DNA of 27,152 nt, taken from NCBI GenBank assembly GCA_011049795.1, contig DRHD01000038.1, positions 1 through 27,152 of the forward strand. The letters run 5' to 3'. The notes beneath the pieces were generated by a model. That model did no database searches. It was not told the DNA's origin and was given only the letters and a program-made list of their open reading frames with translations. Position 1 is the first letter of the stretch, and every line of letters starts with the position of its first letter. This document shows, in pieces, positions 16,560 to 25,145 of this stretch. A program made the translations under genes and the position numbers. The stretch comes from Porticoccus sp. GTDB lineage: Bacteria; Pseudomonadota; Gammaproteobacteria; Pseudomonadales; Porticoccaceae.

Positions 16560-17009
16560 TTATTTATTTTCACCACACTTACCTTCCATGGCGGACTTGC
16601 CTTTGCCCATACTTTCACCGCATTTACCTTCTTCTGCGGCTTTACCCATGCTTTCACCATGCTTACCTTCTTTCATGGCTTTGGCCTTATTTGCACCGCA
16701 CTTGGCTTCACCACACGTCCCTTCAATTTTGGTTTTCTGATCACCAGACATTCCTTCACCACGCTTACCTTCCATTTTGGCTTTGTGATCACCAGACATT
16801 CCTTCACCACACTTACCTTCTTTTGTGGTTTTGCTCATATCCCCACCGCACTTTCCCTCACCGTGAGAATCAGCCAGGTTATAACCTGAACTCAGCTCAT
16901 TGGCCTGAAAAGGATTTTCGGCGGCGGAAGCCATAGGCGAAATTGCAACAGATACCATAAATGCCGCACCAACAGCAGCGGCCAATGGTTTCAGGTTATA
17001 CTTTGACAT
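16560..17009 (-). CDS. hvfA: HvfA-type EGKCG-repeat RiPP precursor (copper-binding)
   Basis: The 149-residue precursor has a Sec-type signal peptide (cleavage near MASA|AE, residue 29-30), a conserved-looking segment NPFQANELSSGYNLADSHGE, and a low-complexity Lys/Gly/Glu-rich core. Eight EGKCG-like units start at 51, 64, 80, 96, 101, 114, 127 and 142: EGKCG, EGKCG, EGKRG, EGTCG, EAKCG, EGKHG, EGKCG, EGKCG. Six keep Cys (54, 67, 99, 104, 130, 145), and these are the only cysteines. By analogy with H. influenzae HvfA, those cysteines would be modified by HvfB/HvfC and the exported peptide would bind copper in the periplasm; this is inference. GGAG 7 bases before the ATG supports the start. It is first in the operon, after a 167-base gap from hrpA with no recognisable copper-regulator site. 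Confidence 0.88.
   Translation of the reverse strand: MSKYNLKPLAAAVGAAFMVSVAISPMASAAENPFQANELSSGYNLADSHGEGKCGGDMSKTTKEGKCGEGMSGDHKAKMEGKRGEGMSGDQKTKIEGTCGEAKCGANKAKAMKEGKHGESMGKAAEEGKCGESMGKGKSAMEGKCGENK
16739..16820 (-). repeat. 48-bp internal duplication in hvfA
   Basis: Bases 16739-16772 and 16787-16820 are 34-bp direct repeats with one difference, at a period of 48 bases. They encode two GEGMSGD-type units. The single difference is the codon at the modification position: TGT (Cys67) in one copy and CGT (Arg83) in the other. Confidence 0.8.
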
Positions 17010-17176
17010 AATTAATCTCCATAAAAATTTGTGTTTAATGTTATTGAATCGCCTATCCAGACGAAGCTGATTACTATGACCGAGTGTTCCAAATTTAGTT
17101 TCAGTCTTAATATTAATTTAAAACAGTGAGGTAAAAAGCCACTCAGTTTATAAACATAAAAGCTCATTTGTTAGTC

Positions 17177-20100
17177 TCACAACATTGGTTTCAGTTCCTT
17201 CCAGTGAGCATCAATACGTTTATCCGATATAGGGAAAATCGTCTTCAACTGCTGAGCAAATAACGATACCCGATATTCTTGCAACATAAACCGATGCTGC
17301 CAAACCTCACTTCTTACCTCTGAAGATAAATGTTCCCACTGAGCACCAAAATTCGTTAGCCGTTGCTCAAGTTTCTCCAAAATAAGCACCGATTCTCTAT
17401 CTTTCTGGAGTTGTGCTGGAAGCTTTTCCAATCGCGCCAATAACGCTTTGAGGTAACGCTGATATTGCTTTAACCAAGACAACGGCACATGACACATAAA
17501 CTCATCAGCAAACAGTATAGCCAACTGGTTATTGATATCTCCCACGGCATGTAGCGCCGTTAACCCCTGTTTTTTTATTGCTTTTCGAACCTCAGATAAC
17601 AGTGGCAACCAGGAAACTAACAACGCTTCCAGCTCATTCGAAAAACCCACGATCCCACCCTTACCATCTGCGAGATATGAGTCGAACTCATGCTGGGTGC
17701 GAGGAATAGGCTTTCCGTCTAATAGTGCTAGAAAATAGGCTGCATCAACTATTGAGAGAAGCAGCGCTTCTTTACCGGGCAACCCTGCGGACTTCAGTTG
17801 TAAGTCTAACCCCTTTAATAGTTGCTTACGAATGTATCGGGCTGGCTCCGGGAAAACCACTTGATACAACTTGATCAGACCTTCCCGCGTACTATTTTCT
17901 GCGGTTGTGGGGTCATCCAGCAACTTTAGATTGACCTGATTTTTTTCGACCACCAAGGCTGGGTAAGTGCGAATAGTTAAACCCTGTTGTTCTATGGAAA
18001 AAACTTCTGGCAACTTATCGAAGTCCCACTGTTCCACATTGTCCCGCTCGATGGTATTGGCGATGGGCTGCCCCAAAGTCTGAGTAACCTGGCCACGGTA
18101 TTGAGCCTTTAACTCATAGAGGTCTCGGCTCATGGTGAGAACCTTATTATTCTCATCAACCAGCTTTATGTTCAGCCGATAAATATTTTCCAGTTGCACT
18201 TGCTGCCAACTTTCTGCTGAAACTTCCACACTGGCATCTCGCTTCAGCTGTATGCCCAGAGCTTCCGTCAGTGGTATATCAGCCGGCGTTAATGAGACCA
18301 ATGCTTTATCCACATAGGTTGGTACCGGTACAAAATGGCGACGAAGGGATTTTGGCAACCCCTTTACTAGAGCAATGCACTTGTCTCTCAACATGCCGGG
18401 GACCAACCAATCAAAACGGTGAAGCGGCACTTGATGCAAAATGCTGACAGGCACCCTAATACTAACCCCATCCTCCGGGTGCCCTGGCTCAAAGTGGTAG
18501 CTAAGGGGGTAACGTGTCCCTTGCCACTCTAGATGGTCAGGAAATTGTGATTCTGTGTTATCCGCCAGTTGACGCTGTGCCAACAGCTCAATATCCATAT
18601 TAAGAAGCGTTGGCTGACTTTTTTCTGCCTCCTTTCGCCAATGTTCAAACCCGGCCAGATTTATAACATCTGCAGGAATTAGTTCATTGTAAAAATCATA
18701 TAACGTTTGATCATCAACCAAAATATCCCGGCGCCGGGTCTTGGACTCAATGTCTTGCAAGCTGTCCTGAAGTTGCTGATTGTGCTTAAAAAACCGGCCT
18801 TTACCACGGTATTCACCCTCTACCAGTGCCGCTCGAATAAAAAGCTCTCTACACAGAGTCGGGTTAATCTTACCGTAGGAACATGGGCGCTTTTCAACAA
18901 TGGGCAGACCATAGAGCATCTGCTTTTCGAAGACCATCACCTGGCCATTACGGGCACTATAGTGGGGTTCGCTGTAACTTTTTTTTACCAGGTGCGCGGC
19001 CAATGTCGAGAGCCATTCTGGATCGATCGCAGCATTGTGGTGACTGAAGAGCCTGGAAGTTTCCAGCATCTCCGCAGCCATCAGCCACTTAGGCGGCTTC
19101 TTCTGTAATCCCGACCCGGGGAAAACATAAAATTTTCGATTTCGTGTGCCCAGATATTCTTTGTTTTCATGCCGGAAACCAATCTGCCCAAGAAGACCAC
19201 TCAATAATGAGCGGTGAATGGCCGGGTAGCTCGCAGGCTGATGATTTTCTTTTAACGTCAACTCTCGACAGGCACTATGTAACTGGTGATGTAAATCGCG
19301 CCATTCCCGCATACGAAGCGGAGAAACAAATTGCCGACGACAGTATTTATCAAACTGGCTTCGACTTAACTCCTGGCGCTGCTCTTCAAAGTGCTGCCAC
19401 ACATTCAGTAGAGTGACAAAATCGGACTCTTTATCGTGCCATTGGCGATGCTTTTCATCGGCAGCTTGTTGTTTGTCTGCGGGACGCTCACGGGGGTCTT
19501 GCACACTCAGTGCAGAGACAATCACCAATACTTCTTTGAGAGCCCCCTCCTTCGCTGCCGTCATGAGCATTCGCCCCATTCTGGGATCAACGGGGAAGCG
19601 ACACAATTGCCGCCCAACCGTGGTTAGCTCACCACGACTGTTCACCGCCTGTAATTCCTTCAACAGATTGAAGCCATCATTGATCAGTCGGTGATCTGGC
19701 GCTTCCAAAAAAGGGAAGTCACGAATATTCCCTATGCGCAGATGAAGCATTTTTAAAATAACCGACGCCAAATTAGTTCGAATAATTTCCGGGTCAGTAA
19801 ATTCAGAACGGTTACAAAAATCCTCCTCACCATAAAGGCGAAAACAGACCCCCTCACTGATTCGACCACAGCGACCCATACGCTGGTTCGCACTGGCTTG
19901 GGAGATAGCTTCAATAGGTAAGCGTTGAACCTTGGTTCTATAACTGTAGCGACTAATCCTGGCTGTACCCGGATCAATCACATAGCGAATACCCGGCACC
20001 GTCAACGAGGTTTCAGCCACATTTGTTGCCAATACAACCCTTATGCCCTTGTGTGGCTTAAATACCTTAATCTGTTCCGCCAGGCTGAGCCGTGCGTAGA

Positions 20101-21046
20101 GAGGAACAACCTCCAGGTGTGGCAAATGAGCTTTACGAAGCACGTTTGCTGTTTCACGAATTTCTCGTTCACCGCTATGGAATACCAGAATATCACCACG
20201 CTTGGGTAGTGCCAGGATATGCTCAACAGTTTCCAGCACAGTCTGTCCAAGATCACGCTCTTCATCCATAGGATGGTATTCGAGCTCTACGGGATAGGTG
20301 CGCCCGGAAACCTCAATGACAGGCGCTCCGTTGAAGTGACTAGAGAAGCGCTCCACATCGATGGTGGCTGAAGTAATAATGACCTTTAGGTCAGGACGTT
20401 TTGGCAGGATATTTTTTAAATAACCCAAAAGAAAGTCAATATTAAGACTACGCTCATGAGCTTCATCGATAATGATCGTGTCGTAACGGTTAAGGTGACG
20501 ATCATGCTGAATCTCAGCCAGTAAAATGCCATCTGTCATCAGTTTAATAAGCGTGTTATCACTGCGCACATCATTAAAGCGAACCTGATAACCGACGGTC
20601 TCACCCAATGTCTGATTCAACTCTTCAGCAATACGGTTAGCCACCGTTCTGGCAGCAATTCGCCTGGGCTGTGTATGCCCAATCATGCCTGACACACCCA
20701 GCCCCAGTTCAAGGCAAATTTTGGGTAGCTGAGTAGTTTTTCCGGAACCCGTTTCTCCTGCAACAATCACCACTTGATGGTTTGCAATGGCATCGCGAAT
20801 ATCATCACGCCGGGCAGAAATGGGTAGCTCTTCAGGGTATTCAATTGTCGGCACGCTAGCCCTTCGCGCACTGCACTTTTGCTGTGAGCGCTCCAATGCC
20901 TGGCCGAACTGTTTCAGCTCTTTATCGAAAGGTTTACCGTGGCTGGCACGCTGCTCAATTTTACTCAGTTGCTGATTGAGACGGAAACGGTCGGCACTAA
21001 GGCACTCGGCAATACACGCTTGCCACTTCTTAAGTTCGTTTTGCAT
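17177..21046 (-). CDS. hrpA: ATP-dependent RNA helicase HrpA
   Basis: This 1289-residue DEAH-box helicase is close to the 1300 residues of E. coli HrpA, which acts on RNA and rescues stalled or collided ribosomes. Motifs in order: Walker A GETGSGKT (97-104), TQPRRIAART (125-134), DEAH (194-197), SAT (226-228), ATNVAETSLT (340-349) and QRMGRCGR (388-395). Helicase-associated and OB-fold regions follow (MLHLRIGNIRDFPFLEAPD; LLSGLLGQIGFRHENKEYLG), and then the long HrpA-specific C-terminal region. It begins 3 bases after the acyl-CoA ligase stop, so the two share a transcript. Confidence 0.97.
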   Translation of the reverse strand: MQNELKKWQACIAECLSADRFRLNQQLSKIEQRASHGKPFDKELKQFGQALERSQQKCSARRASVPTIEYPEELPISARRDDIRDAIANHQVVIVAGETGSGKTTQLPKICLELGLGVSGMIGHTQPRRIAARTVANRIAEELNQTLGETVGYQVRFNDVRSDNTLIKLMTDGILLAEIQHDRHLNRYDTIIIDEAHERSLNIDFLLGYLKNILPKRPDLKVIITSATIDVERFSSHFNGAPVIEVSGRTYPVELEYHPMDEERDLGQTVLETVEHILALPKRGDILVFHSGEREIRETANVLRKAHLPHLEVVPLYARLSLAEQIKVFKPHKGIRVVLATNVAETSLTVPGIRYVIDPGTARISRYSYRTKVQRLPIEAISQASANQRMGRCGRISEGVCFRLYGEEDFCNRSEFTDPEIIRTNLASVILKMLHLRIGNIRDFPFLEAPDHRLINDGFNLLKELQAVNSRGELTTVGRQLCRFPVDPRMGRMLMTAAKEGALKEVLVIVSALSVQDPRERPADKQQAADEKHRQWHDKESDFVTLLNVWQHFEEQRQELSRSQFDKYCRRQFVSPLRMREWRDLHHQLHSACRELTLKENHQPASYPAIHRSLLSGLLGQIGFRHENKEYLGTRNRKFYVFPGSGLQKKPPKWLMAAEMLETSRLFSHHNAAIDPEWLSTLAAHLVKKSYSEPHYSARNGQVMVFEKQMLYGLPIVEKRPCSYGKINPTLCRELFIRAALVEGEYRGKGRFFKHNQQLQDSLQDIESKTRRRDILVDDQTLYDFYNELIPADVINLAGFEHWRKEAEKSQPTLLNMDIELLAQRQLADNTESQFPDHLEWQGTRYPLSYHFEPGHPEDGVSIRVPVSILHQVPLHRFDWLVPGMLRDKCIALVKGLPKSLRRHFVPVPTYVDKALVSLTPADIPLTEALGIQLKRDASVEVSAESWQQVQLENIYRLNIKLVDENNKVLTMSRDLYELKAQYRGQVTQTLGQPIANTIERDNVEQWDFDKLPEVFSIEQQGLTIRTYPALVVEKNQVNLKLLDDPTTAENSTREGLIKLYQVVFPEPARYIRKQLLKGLDLQLKSAGLPGKEALLLSIVDAAYFLALLDGKPIPRTQHEFDSYLADGKGGIVGFSNELEALLVSWLPLLSEVRKAIKKQGLTALHAVGDINNQLAILFADEFMCHVPLSWLKQYQRYLKALLARLEKLPAQLQKDRESVLILEKLEQRLTNFGAQWEHLSSEVRSEVWQHRFMLQEYRVSLFAQQLKTIFPISDKRIDAHWKELKPML

Positions 21047-21049
21047 GGA

Positions 21050-22732
21050 TTAGCTGTCGCGTAACACCCTACGCAATACTTTGCCCACATTGGAGAGCGG
21101 TAGCTCATCACGAAATTCAATGTGTTTAGGTAGCTTGTAACGAGCCAGTTTGTCACTACAAAAATCCCGAATATCATCATCCTTCAAGCTAGGGTTAATA
21201 CTGACCACAAATAATTTAACCGCTTCTCCTGAATGGTCATCGGGAACACCCACCGCCGCACAATAGGTTATATCCGGGTGCTTGGAAATTACACTTTCGA
21301 TTTCATTGGGATACACATTGAAACCCGACACATTAATCATGTCTTTTTGGCGATCGTGAATATAAAGAAAACCGTCGGCATCTACCGAACCGATATCCCC
21401 GGTTTTCAACCAGCCGTCCTCGGTAATCGTCTTGGCTGTTTCCTCAGGAAAGTTGAGATACCCCACCATGACTTGTGGTCCACGAACCCATATTTCGCCG
21501 TGTTCATCGACCGCTTGCGCATTACCCTGTTCATCACTAATACGCAATTCGGTATCTGGCATGGCAATCCCCACAGAACCGGGTTTACCTGAATTGGGTG
21601 GGCTGAAGGAAACGATGGGGGATGCCTCGGTAAGACCATAGGCATCACTGATAGTACATCCGGTTTCACTGGCCCAGTCCTCTGCTGGTCCTGTCGCCAA
21701 TGCCGCACCACCAGACATCGTCACTTTTAAAGTAGAGAAATCTATACTGTTAAAATCCTTGTGATTCAACAGTGCGACAAACAAGGTGTTCAAGCCAGAA
21801 AAAATGGTTGCTGGCCAACGGCGCAGCAGTTTTATGAACCCATTAATATTGCGGGGGTCTGGCACCAACAGCGTATGTGCCCCCATATAAATACCAATCG
21901 TGGCGACCAAGGCAAACGCATAGATGTGATAGAGGGGTAACGGCGAAACAATACGCTCTTCACCTCTTACGGTGGCGGACAACCGTAACAATTCCCAGCC
22001 TTGACGGGTCACACTCACTAGGTTGCCATGGCTGATAATGGCTGGTTTAGACACCCCTGTTGTTCCCCCGGTGTACTGTAGTAGTGCCATATCATCTGAT
22101 CCCAATGACACAGGCTGGTAACCATCGACGGAAGCCGCATTCAGTGCGTGTCGTAAAGGAATGGCAGTACCAGGAGCAACTGACTTACCCATCACTTTTA
22201 ACAGTGTCGACATCAACAAACGCTGAATCGGTGGATGAAGGTCAAACGGCGAGGTCACAAAGACATAATTAATCGGTGTTTTCTCTCTCACTGCTTCAAC
22301 GTGAGGTAGAAACTTGTCAAAAACCACCACCGCTTTTACATCAGCATGACTAAACTGATATTCAAGTTCTACTTCGGTATAGAGTGGGTTGATATTAACA
22401 ACAGCCAGACCTGCCTTAAATGCACCATAGGCTACCACCAAATACTGGGTAACACTCGGCATCTGAATAGCCAGCCTATCCCCAGGCTTTAAATCTGTCT
22501 GCTGCTGTAGATATGTGGCAAAAATTGTCGACAACCGGTCTAACTCGGCGTAATTAGTCGTATGCCCCAGTGCTGTTAACGCAGGATGCTGTGGAAACTC
22601 CTCGACAGTTTGTTGTAACACATCAAGCAAGGAACTAAATTCTGAAGGAGGCAGGGTTTCAGGCACACCGAACCGCTGCTGCCCCCGTTGTACCGCCTCA
22701 GCTACGTCTGTGACAGACTCGTTCGATACCAT
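21050..22732 (-). CDS. fadD: Long-chain-fatty-acid-CoA ligase, FadD-type
   Basis: The 560-residue AMP-forming acyl-CoA synthetase activates fatty acids for beta-oxidation or lipid synthesis at the inner membrane; E. coli FadD has 561 residues. The start is ATG 22732, which has GAGGGAG 7 bases upstream; the frame is open to 22816, but that extension has no such signal. Motifs: YTGGTTGVSK (220-229), YGLTEASP (365-372), the FadD signature DGWLKTGDI (439-447), DRQKDMINVSGFNVYPNEIE (460-479) and the catalytic Lys in NVGKVLRR (551). In the phosphate-binding loop the residue after SK is Pro230 rather than the usual Gly (SKPA for SKGA). It heads an operon with hrpA and diverges from the POT gene. Confidence 0.92.
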   Translation of the reverse strand: MVSNESVTDVAEAVQRGQQRFGVPETLPPSEFSSLLDVLQQTVEEFPQHPALTALGHTTNYAELDRLSTIFATYLQQQTDLKPGDRLAIQMPSVTQYLVVAYGAFKAGLAVVNINPLYTEVELEYQFSHADVKAVVVFDKFLPHVEAVREKTPINYVFVTSPFDLHPPIQRLLMSTLLKVMGKSVAPGTAIPLRHALNAASVDGYQPVSLGSDDMALLQYTGGTTGVSKPAIISHGNLVSVTRQGWELLRLSATVRGEERIVSPLPLYHIYAFALVATIGIYMGAHTLLVPDPRNINGFIKLLRRWPATIFSGLNTLFVALLNHKDFNSIDFSTLKVTMSGGAALATGPAEDWASETGCTISDAYGLTEASPIVSFSPPNSGKPGSVGIAMPDTELRISDEQGNAQAVDEHGEIWVRGPQVMVGYLNFPEETAKTITEDGWLKTGDIGSVDADGFLYIHDRQKDMINVSGFNVYPNEIESVISKHPDITYCAAVGVPDDHSGEAVKLFVVSINPSLKDDDIRDFCSDKLARYKLPKHIEFRDELPLSNVGKVLRRVLRDS

Positions 22733-22887
22733 GACAACTCCCTCGTGAATATCCTGTTTAATGAGCAATGGAGAAAACGTACCACAACCCACCCATGCGC
22801 TAAATATGAGCTCCATGCTATCGAAATGATCACTCGGAGTGCAACCACAACATCATCGCATTAACCTAAATGAGAAAAACGGGTAAC

Positions 22888-22927
22888 ATCCAAAAAGACC
22901 AGTTACTATCCAAAAAGACCAGTTACT
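22888..22927 (+). repeat. 20-bp perfect tandem duplication upstream of POT gene
   Basis: ATCCAAAAAGACCAGTTACT occurs twice head to tail (22888-22907, 22908-22927), and a degenerate third start (ATCAAGAAAG) follows. It lies 50 bases before the POT start codon, in the promoter/leader zone, and places identical sites two helical turns apart. Confidence 0.85.
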
Positions 22928-22976
22928 ATCAAGAAAGGCAGCGGGCAAAAAATACAACGGATAGAACACAACTCGA

Positions 22977-24506
22977 ATGACCGACAAATCTGAACAGTTT
23001 TTTGGCCACCCGAAGGGTCTCTACGTTTGCTTTGCCACAGAAATGTGGGAACGTTTTTCCTTCTATGGCATGAAATACTTGTTACTGCTGTACCTGACCA
23101 AATACCACCTGTTTACAGATGCAATGGGGCTGGATGTACTGGGCAGCTACGCTGCGCTGGTTTACTCTACACCGGTGATAGGTGGTTTATTGGCTGATCG
23201 CTACCTGGGTATGCGGAAAGCGGTCATTTTTGGTGGCTGCCTACTGGCACTCGGTCATCTCGGTATGGCCATTGAAGGCACAGCGGCTCAATACCAGAAT
23301 GGAGAGATTATACGTGATGAGAAAGCTCTTCAGATTTTCTATTTTTCCATTGCCCTTATTATCGTGGGTGTTGGTTTTCTAAAACCCAATATTTCCACCA
23401 TCGTGGGAAAACTGTACGGCATCAATGATCCCCGCCGAGATAGTGGATTCACCATCTTCTATATGGGGATCAATATCGGCGCTTTTATTGCAACACTGCT
23501 CTGTGGCTATCTTGGTGAGACATGGGGCTGGCGATACGGATTTGGCGCCGCAGGTATTGGCATGCTGATTGGGCTGGCAATCTTCCTTTATGGTCAGCGT
23601 CATTTACAGGGCTTAGCTGAACCCCATGACCCGGCCCTACTCAAGCAATTCGTACTGCCATGGATTAACCGGGAGTTGCTCATCTATCTAGGCGGCCTGC
23701 TCTCATTGCTCGGTATCTGGCAGCTGGTTCAAGCCCCCCTCATGGTGGGGTTATCACTGAATGGTCTGGCGCTGCTCATCGCCCTGGGTCTACTCTGGTT
23801 TATTCTTACTCGATGTAGCCCGGTCGAACGCGGGCGTATGTCTGTACTTATAGCTCTGACTTTTTCAACGGTGGTGTTCTGGGCATTATTCGAGCAAACG
23901 GCCGCCTCAATGACCCTCTATGCAGATCGAGTCGTCGACAGAAACATCTTGGGAATAGACGTTAAAGCATCACAATTTGGCGCTCTCAACCCCTTGTTTA
24001 TCATGTTGCTGGCACCCATGTTTGCTACCCTTTGGACGACGCTATCCAAGCGCCAACTGGAACCCAATACTCCGGTTAAATTTTCTCTGGGCATTATTCA
24101 AGCAGGGTTAGGATTTGGCGCGTTGGTTATTGGTGGTGCATTCCCGAATGAGGCTGGAAAGGTCGCTGCCATTTGGCTGATTCTGGCCTATTTTCTGCAC
24201 ACCACGGGGGAACTTTGTCTTTCACCAGTGGGACTTTCAGCCGTCACTAAACTGTCTGTACCACGAATAGTCGGGCTGATGATGGGAACCTGGTTTCTTG
24301 CGACCGCCTATTCAGAATTTATTGCTGTACAGATCGCCAAATTAGCAGCTATAGATACGCCAACAGGTCAACTGATCGATACAGCTTCAGCCCTAACAAG
24401 TTACACCAATCTATTTGGTACATTATTTTTGGTGGGTTGTGGTGCAGGAGTTCTTCTACTACTCCTTTGTCCTTACCTGAAAAAACATATGCATGGTATT
24501 CACTGA
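22977..24506 (+). CDS. POT-family proton-dependent oligopeptide transporter
   Basis: The 509-residue inner membrane major-facilitator protein imports di/tripeptides with protons. The N-terminal helix carries EMWERFSFYG (22-31), the ExxERF(x)YG proton-coupling motif. The PTR2 signatures GVGFLKPNISTIVGKLY (131-147) and FYMGINIGAF (161-170) are present. Hydrophobic helices run through to VGCGAGVLLLLLCPYLKKHM, and the C-terminal half has GELCLSPVGLSAVTKLSVPR as in DtpA/YdgR relatives. A loop of about 20 residues (GTAAQYQNGEIIRDEK) lies before the fourth helix. The ribosome binding site is weak. It diverges from the acyl-CoA ligase; a 20-bp tandem duplication lies in its upstream region. Confidence 0.93.
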   Translation: MTDKSEQFFGHPKGLYVCFATEMWERFSFYGMKYLLLLYLTKYHLFTDAMGLDVLGSYAALVYSTPVIGGLLADRYLGMRKAVIFGGCLLALGHLGMAIEGTAAQYQNGEIIRDEKALQIFYFSIALIIVGVGFLKPNISTIVGKLYGINDPRRDSGFTIFYMGINIGAFIATLLCGYLGETWGWRYGFGAAGIGMLIGLAIFLYGQRHLQGLAEPHDPALLKQFVLPWINRELLIYLGGLLSLLGIWQLVQAPLMVGLSLNGLALLIALGLLWFILTRCSPVERGRMSVLIALTFSTVVFWALFEQTAASMTLYADRVVDRNILGIDVKASQFGALNPLFIMLLAPMFATLWTTLSKRQLEPNTPVKFSLGIIQAGLGFGALVIGGAFPNEAGKVAAIWLILAYFLHTTGELCLSPVGLSAVTKLSVPRIVGLMMGTWFLATAYSEFIAVQIAKLAAIDTPTGQLIDTASALTSYTNLFGTLFLVGCGAGVLLLLLCPYLKKHMHGIH

Positions 24507-24545
24507 CCTGGATCACTACCAGTTCAGCCTGCAGAACAGGTAACA

Positions 24546-24568
24546 TATACCTTATAAACTAAGGTATA
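24546..24568. repeat. 9-bp perfect inverted repeat with 5-base loop
   Basis: TATACCTTA (24546-24554), loop TAAAC, TAAGGTATA (24560-24568). It is followed by A-rich sequence on the plus strand and by TATG on the minus strand, so it fits neither orientation of an intrinsic terminator well. It may be an operator, or may mask the AAGG upstream of the small frame at 24576. Confidence 0.5.
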
Positions 24569-24575
24569 AAAAACT

Positions 24576-24731
24576 ATGCATGACCTCACGGTATTGGTAA
24601 TTATCTGGCTCGGTGTATTCGCTGCATCCTACGCTGCTCACCGTATTTCTACTGAATATATCGGTGCCACTCACTTGCCCGTAGGCTCAGAAGAATCTGA
24701 GCTTTTTGCTATTCTGGCAGGGCGTCGATAA
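24576..24731 (+). CDS. Possible small membrane protein (51 residues)
   Basis: An ATG at 24576 opens a 51-codon frame starting MHDLTVLVIIWLGVFAASYA, a credible single transmembrane helix, followed by a short polar tail ending LAGRR. AAGG lies about 10 bases upstream, within the inverted repeat 24546-24568. Its last 61 bases overlap antisense the 3' end of the minus-strand membrane protein gene, so chance is a real alternative. No family recognised. Confidence 0.25.
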   Translation: MHDLTVLVIIWLGVFAASYAAHRISTEYIGATHLPVGSEESELFAILAGRR

Positions 24732-25054
24732 ATACCGAATATTACCCCGCAGAGATAGAGAAAAACTGCTGCCAGATAACACACGAGAATAGGCTTGGCA
24801 CCCCGTAGATAGCCTTTCTCGGTTGCCTCCGTAAACCCTTCAAACAGACTGACAAACCAGGCCGGAGCTAAATAATACCCATCGGGATAAGCCGTTATGG
24901 GAACCAATAATATGGTGGCCACCAACAGCAGAAATAAATCTCGAAAATATCGACCCGGTATTAATTTTCTGAAACGCCACAGATAAAGTAAAACCAAAAG
25001 GCAACCAATATAGTAGCCCACCATTCCCCAAAGGTAGTTCTCTGGCGTATACAT
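24671..25054 (-). CDS. Uncharacterised small inner membrane protein
   Basis: The 127-residue protein starts at ATG 25054, with GGAG 6 bases upstream; the alternative ATG at 25066 overlaps that GGAG and would add four residues. It has about three transmembrane helices: VGYYIGCLLVLLYLW, LFLLLVATILLVPITAY and PILVCYLAAVFLYLCGVIFG. A periplasmic-like loop, FVSLFEGFTEATEKGYLRG, lies between the second and third. The polar tail ends SSDSSEPTGK. I do not recognise a named family. It is the last gene of the rnd-ycgL-ycgN run, about 90 bases after ycgN, so it may be co-transcribed. Confidence 0.75.
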   Translation of the reverse strand: MYTPENYLWGMVGYYIGCLLVLLYLWRFRKLIPGRYFRDLFLLLVATILLVPITAYPDGYYLAPAWFVSLFEGFTEATEKGYLRGAKPILVCYLAAVFLYLCGVIFGIYRRPARIAKSSDSSEPTGK

Positions 25055-25145
25055 ATAAGTCTCCATACTCTTTCTACTAACCCTCGGTTAAACCATATGA
25101 CTTGTAAGTAATCTCATCAGTGATCTCTGGATTCTACAAGCTGAC

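Noticed and set aside
16372..16936. Three long plus-strand open frames opposite hvfA and hvfB
   Set aside because: They are mirror frames of the low-complexity EGKCG repeats, rich in His/Phe/Leu/Thr with no family resemblance; the minus-strand hvfA has a signal peptide, ribosome binding site and operon context.
17040..17092. GGAAC ... CGTC pair upstream of hvfA as an ECF-sigma promoter
   Set aside because: The spacing between GGAAC and CGTC is 22 bases, well outside the roughly 16 usual for such promoters.
17010..17176. Imperfect inverted repeat around the TGAG/CTCA bases as an hrpA terminator
   Set aside because: Pairing is only about four bases on each side of a bulge and is not followed by a convincing T-run.
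24546..24568. Inverted repeat after the POT gene as an intrinsic terminator
   Set aside because: It is AT-rich and followed by A residues rather than T on the plus strand, and by no T-run on the minus strand.
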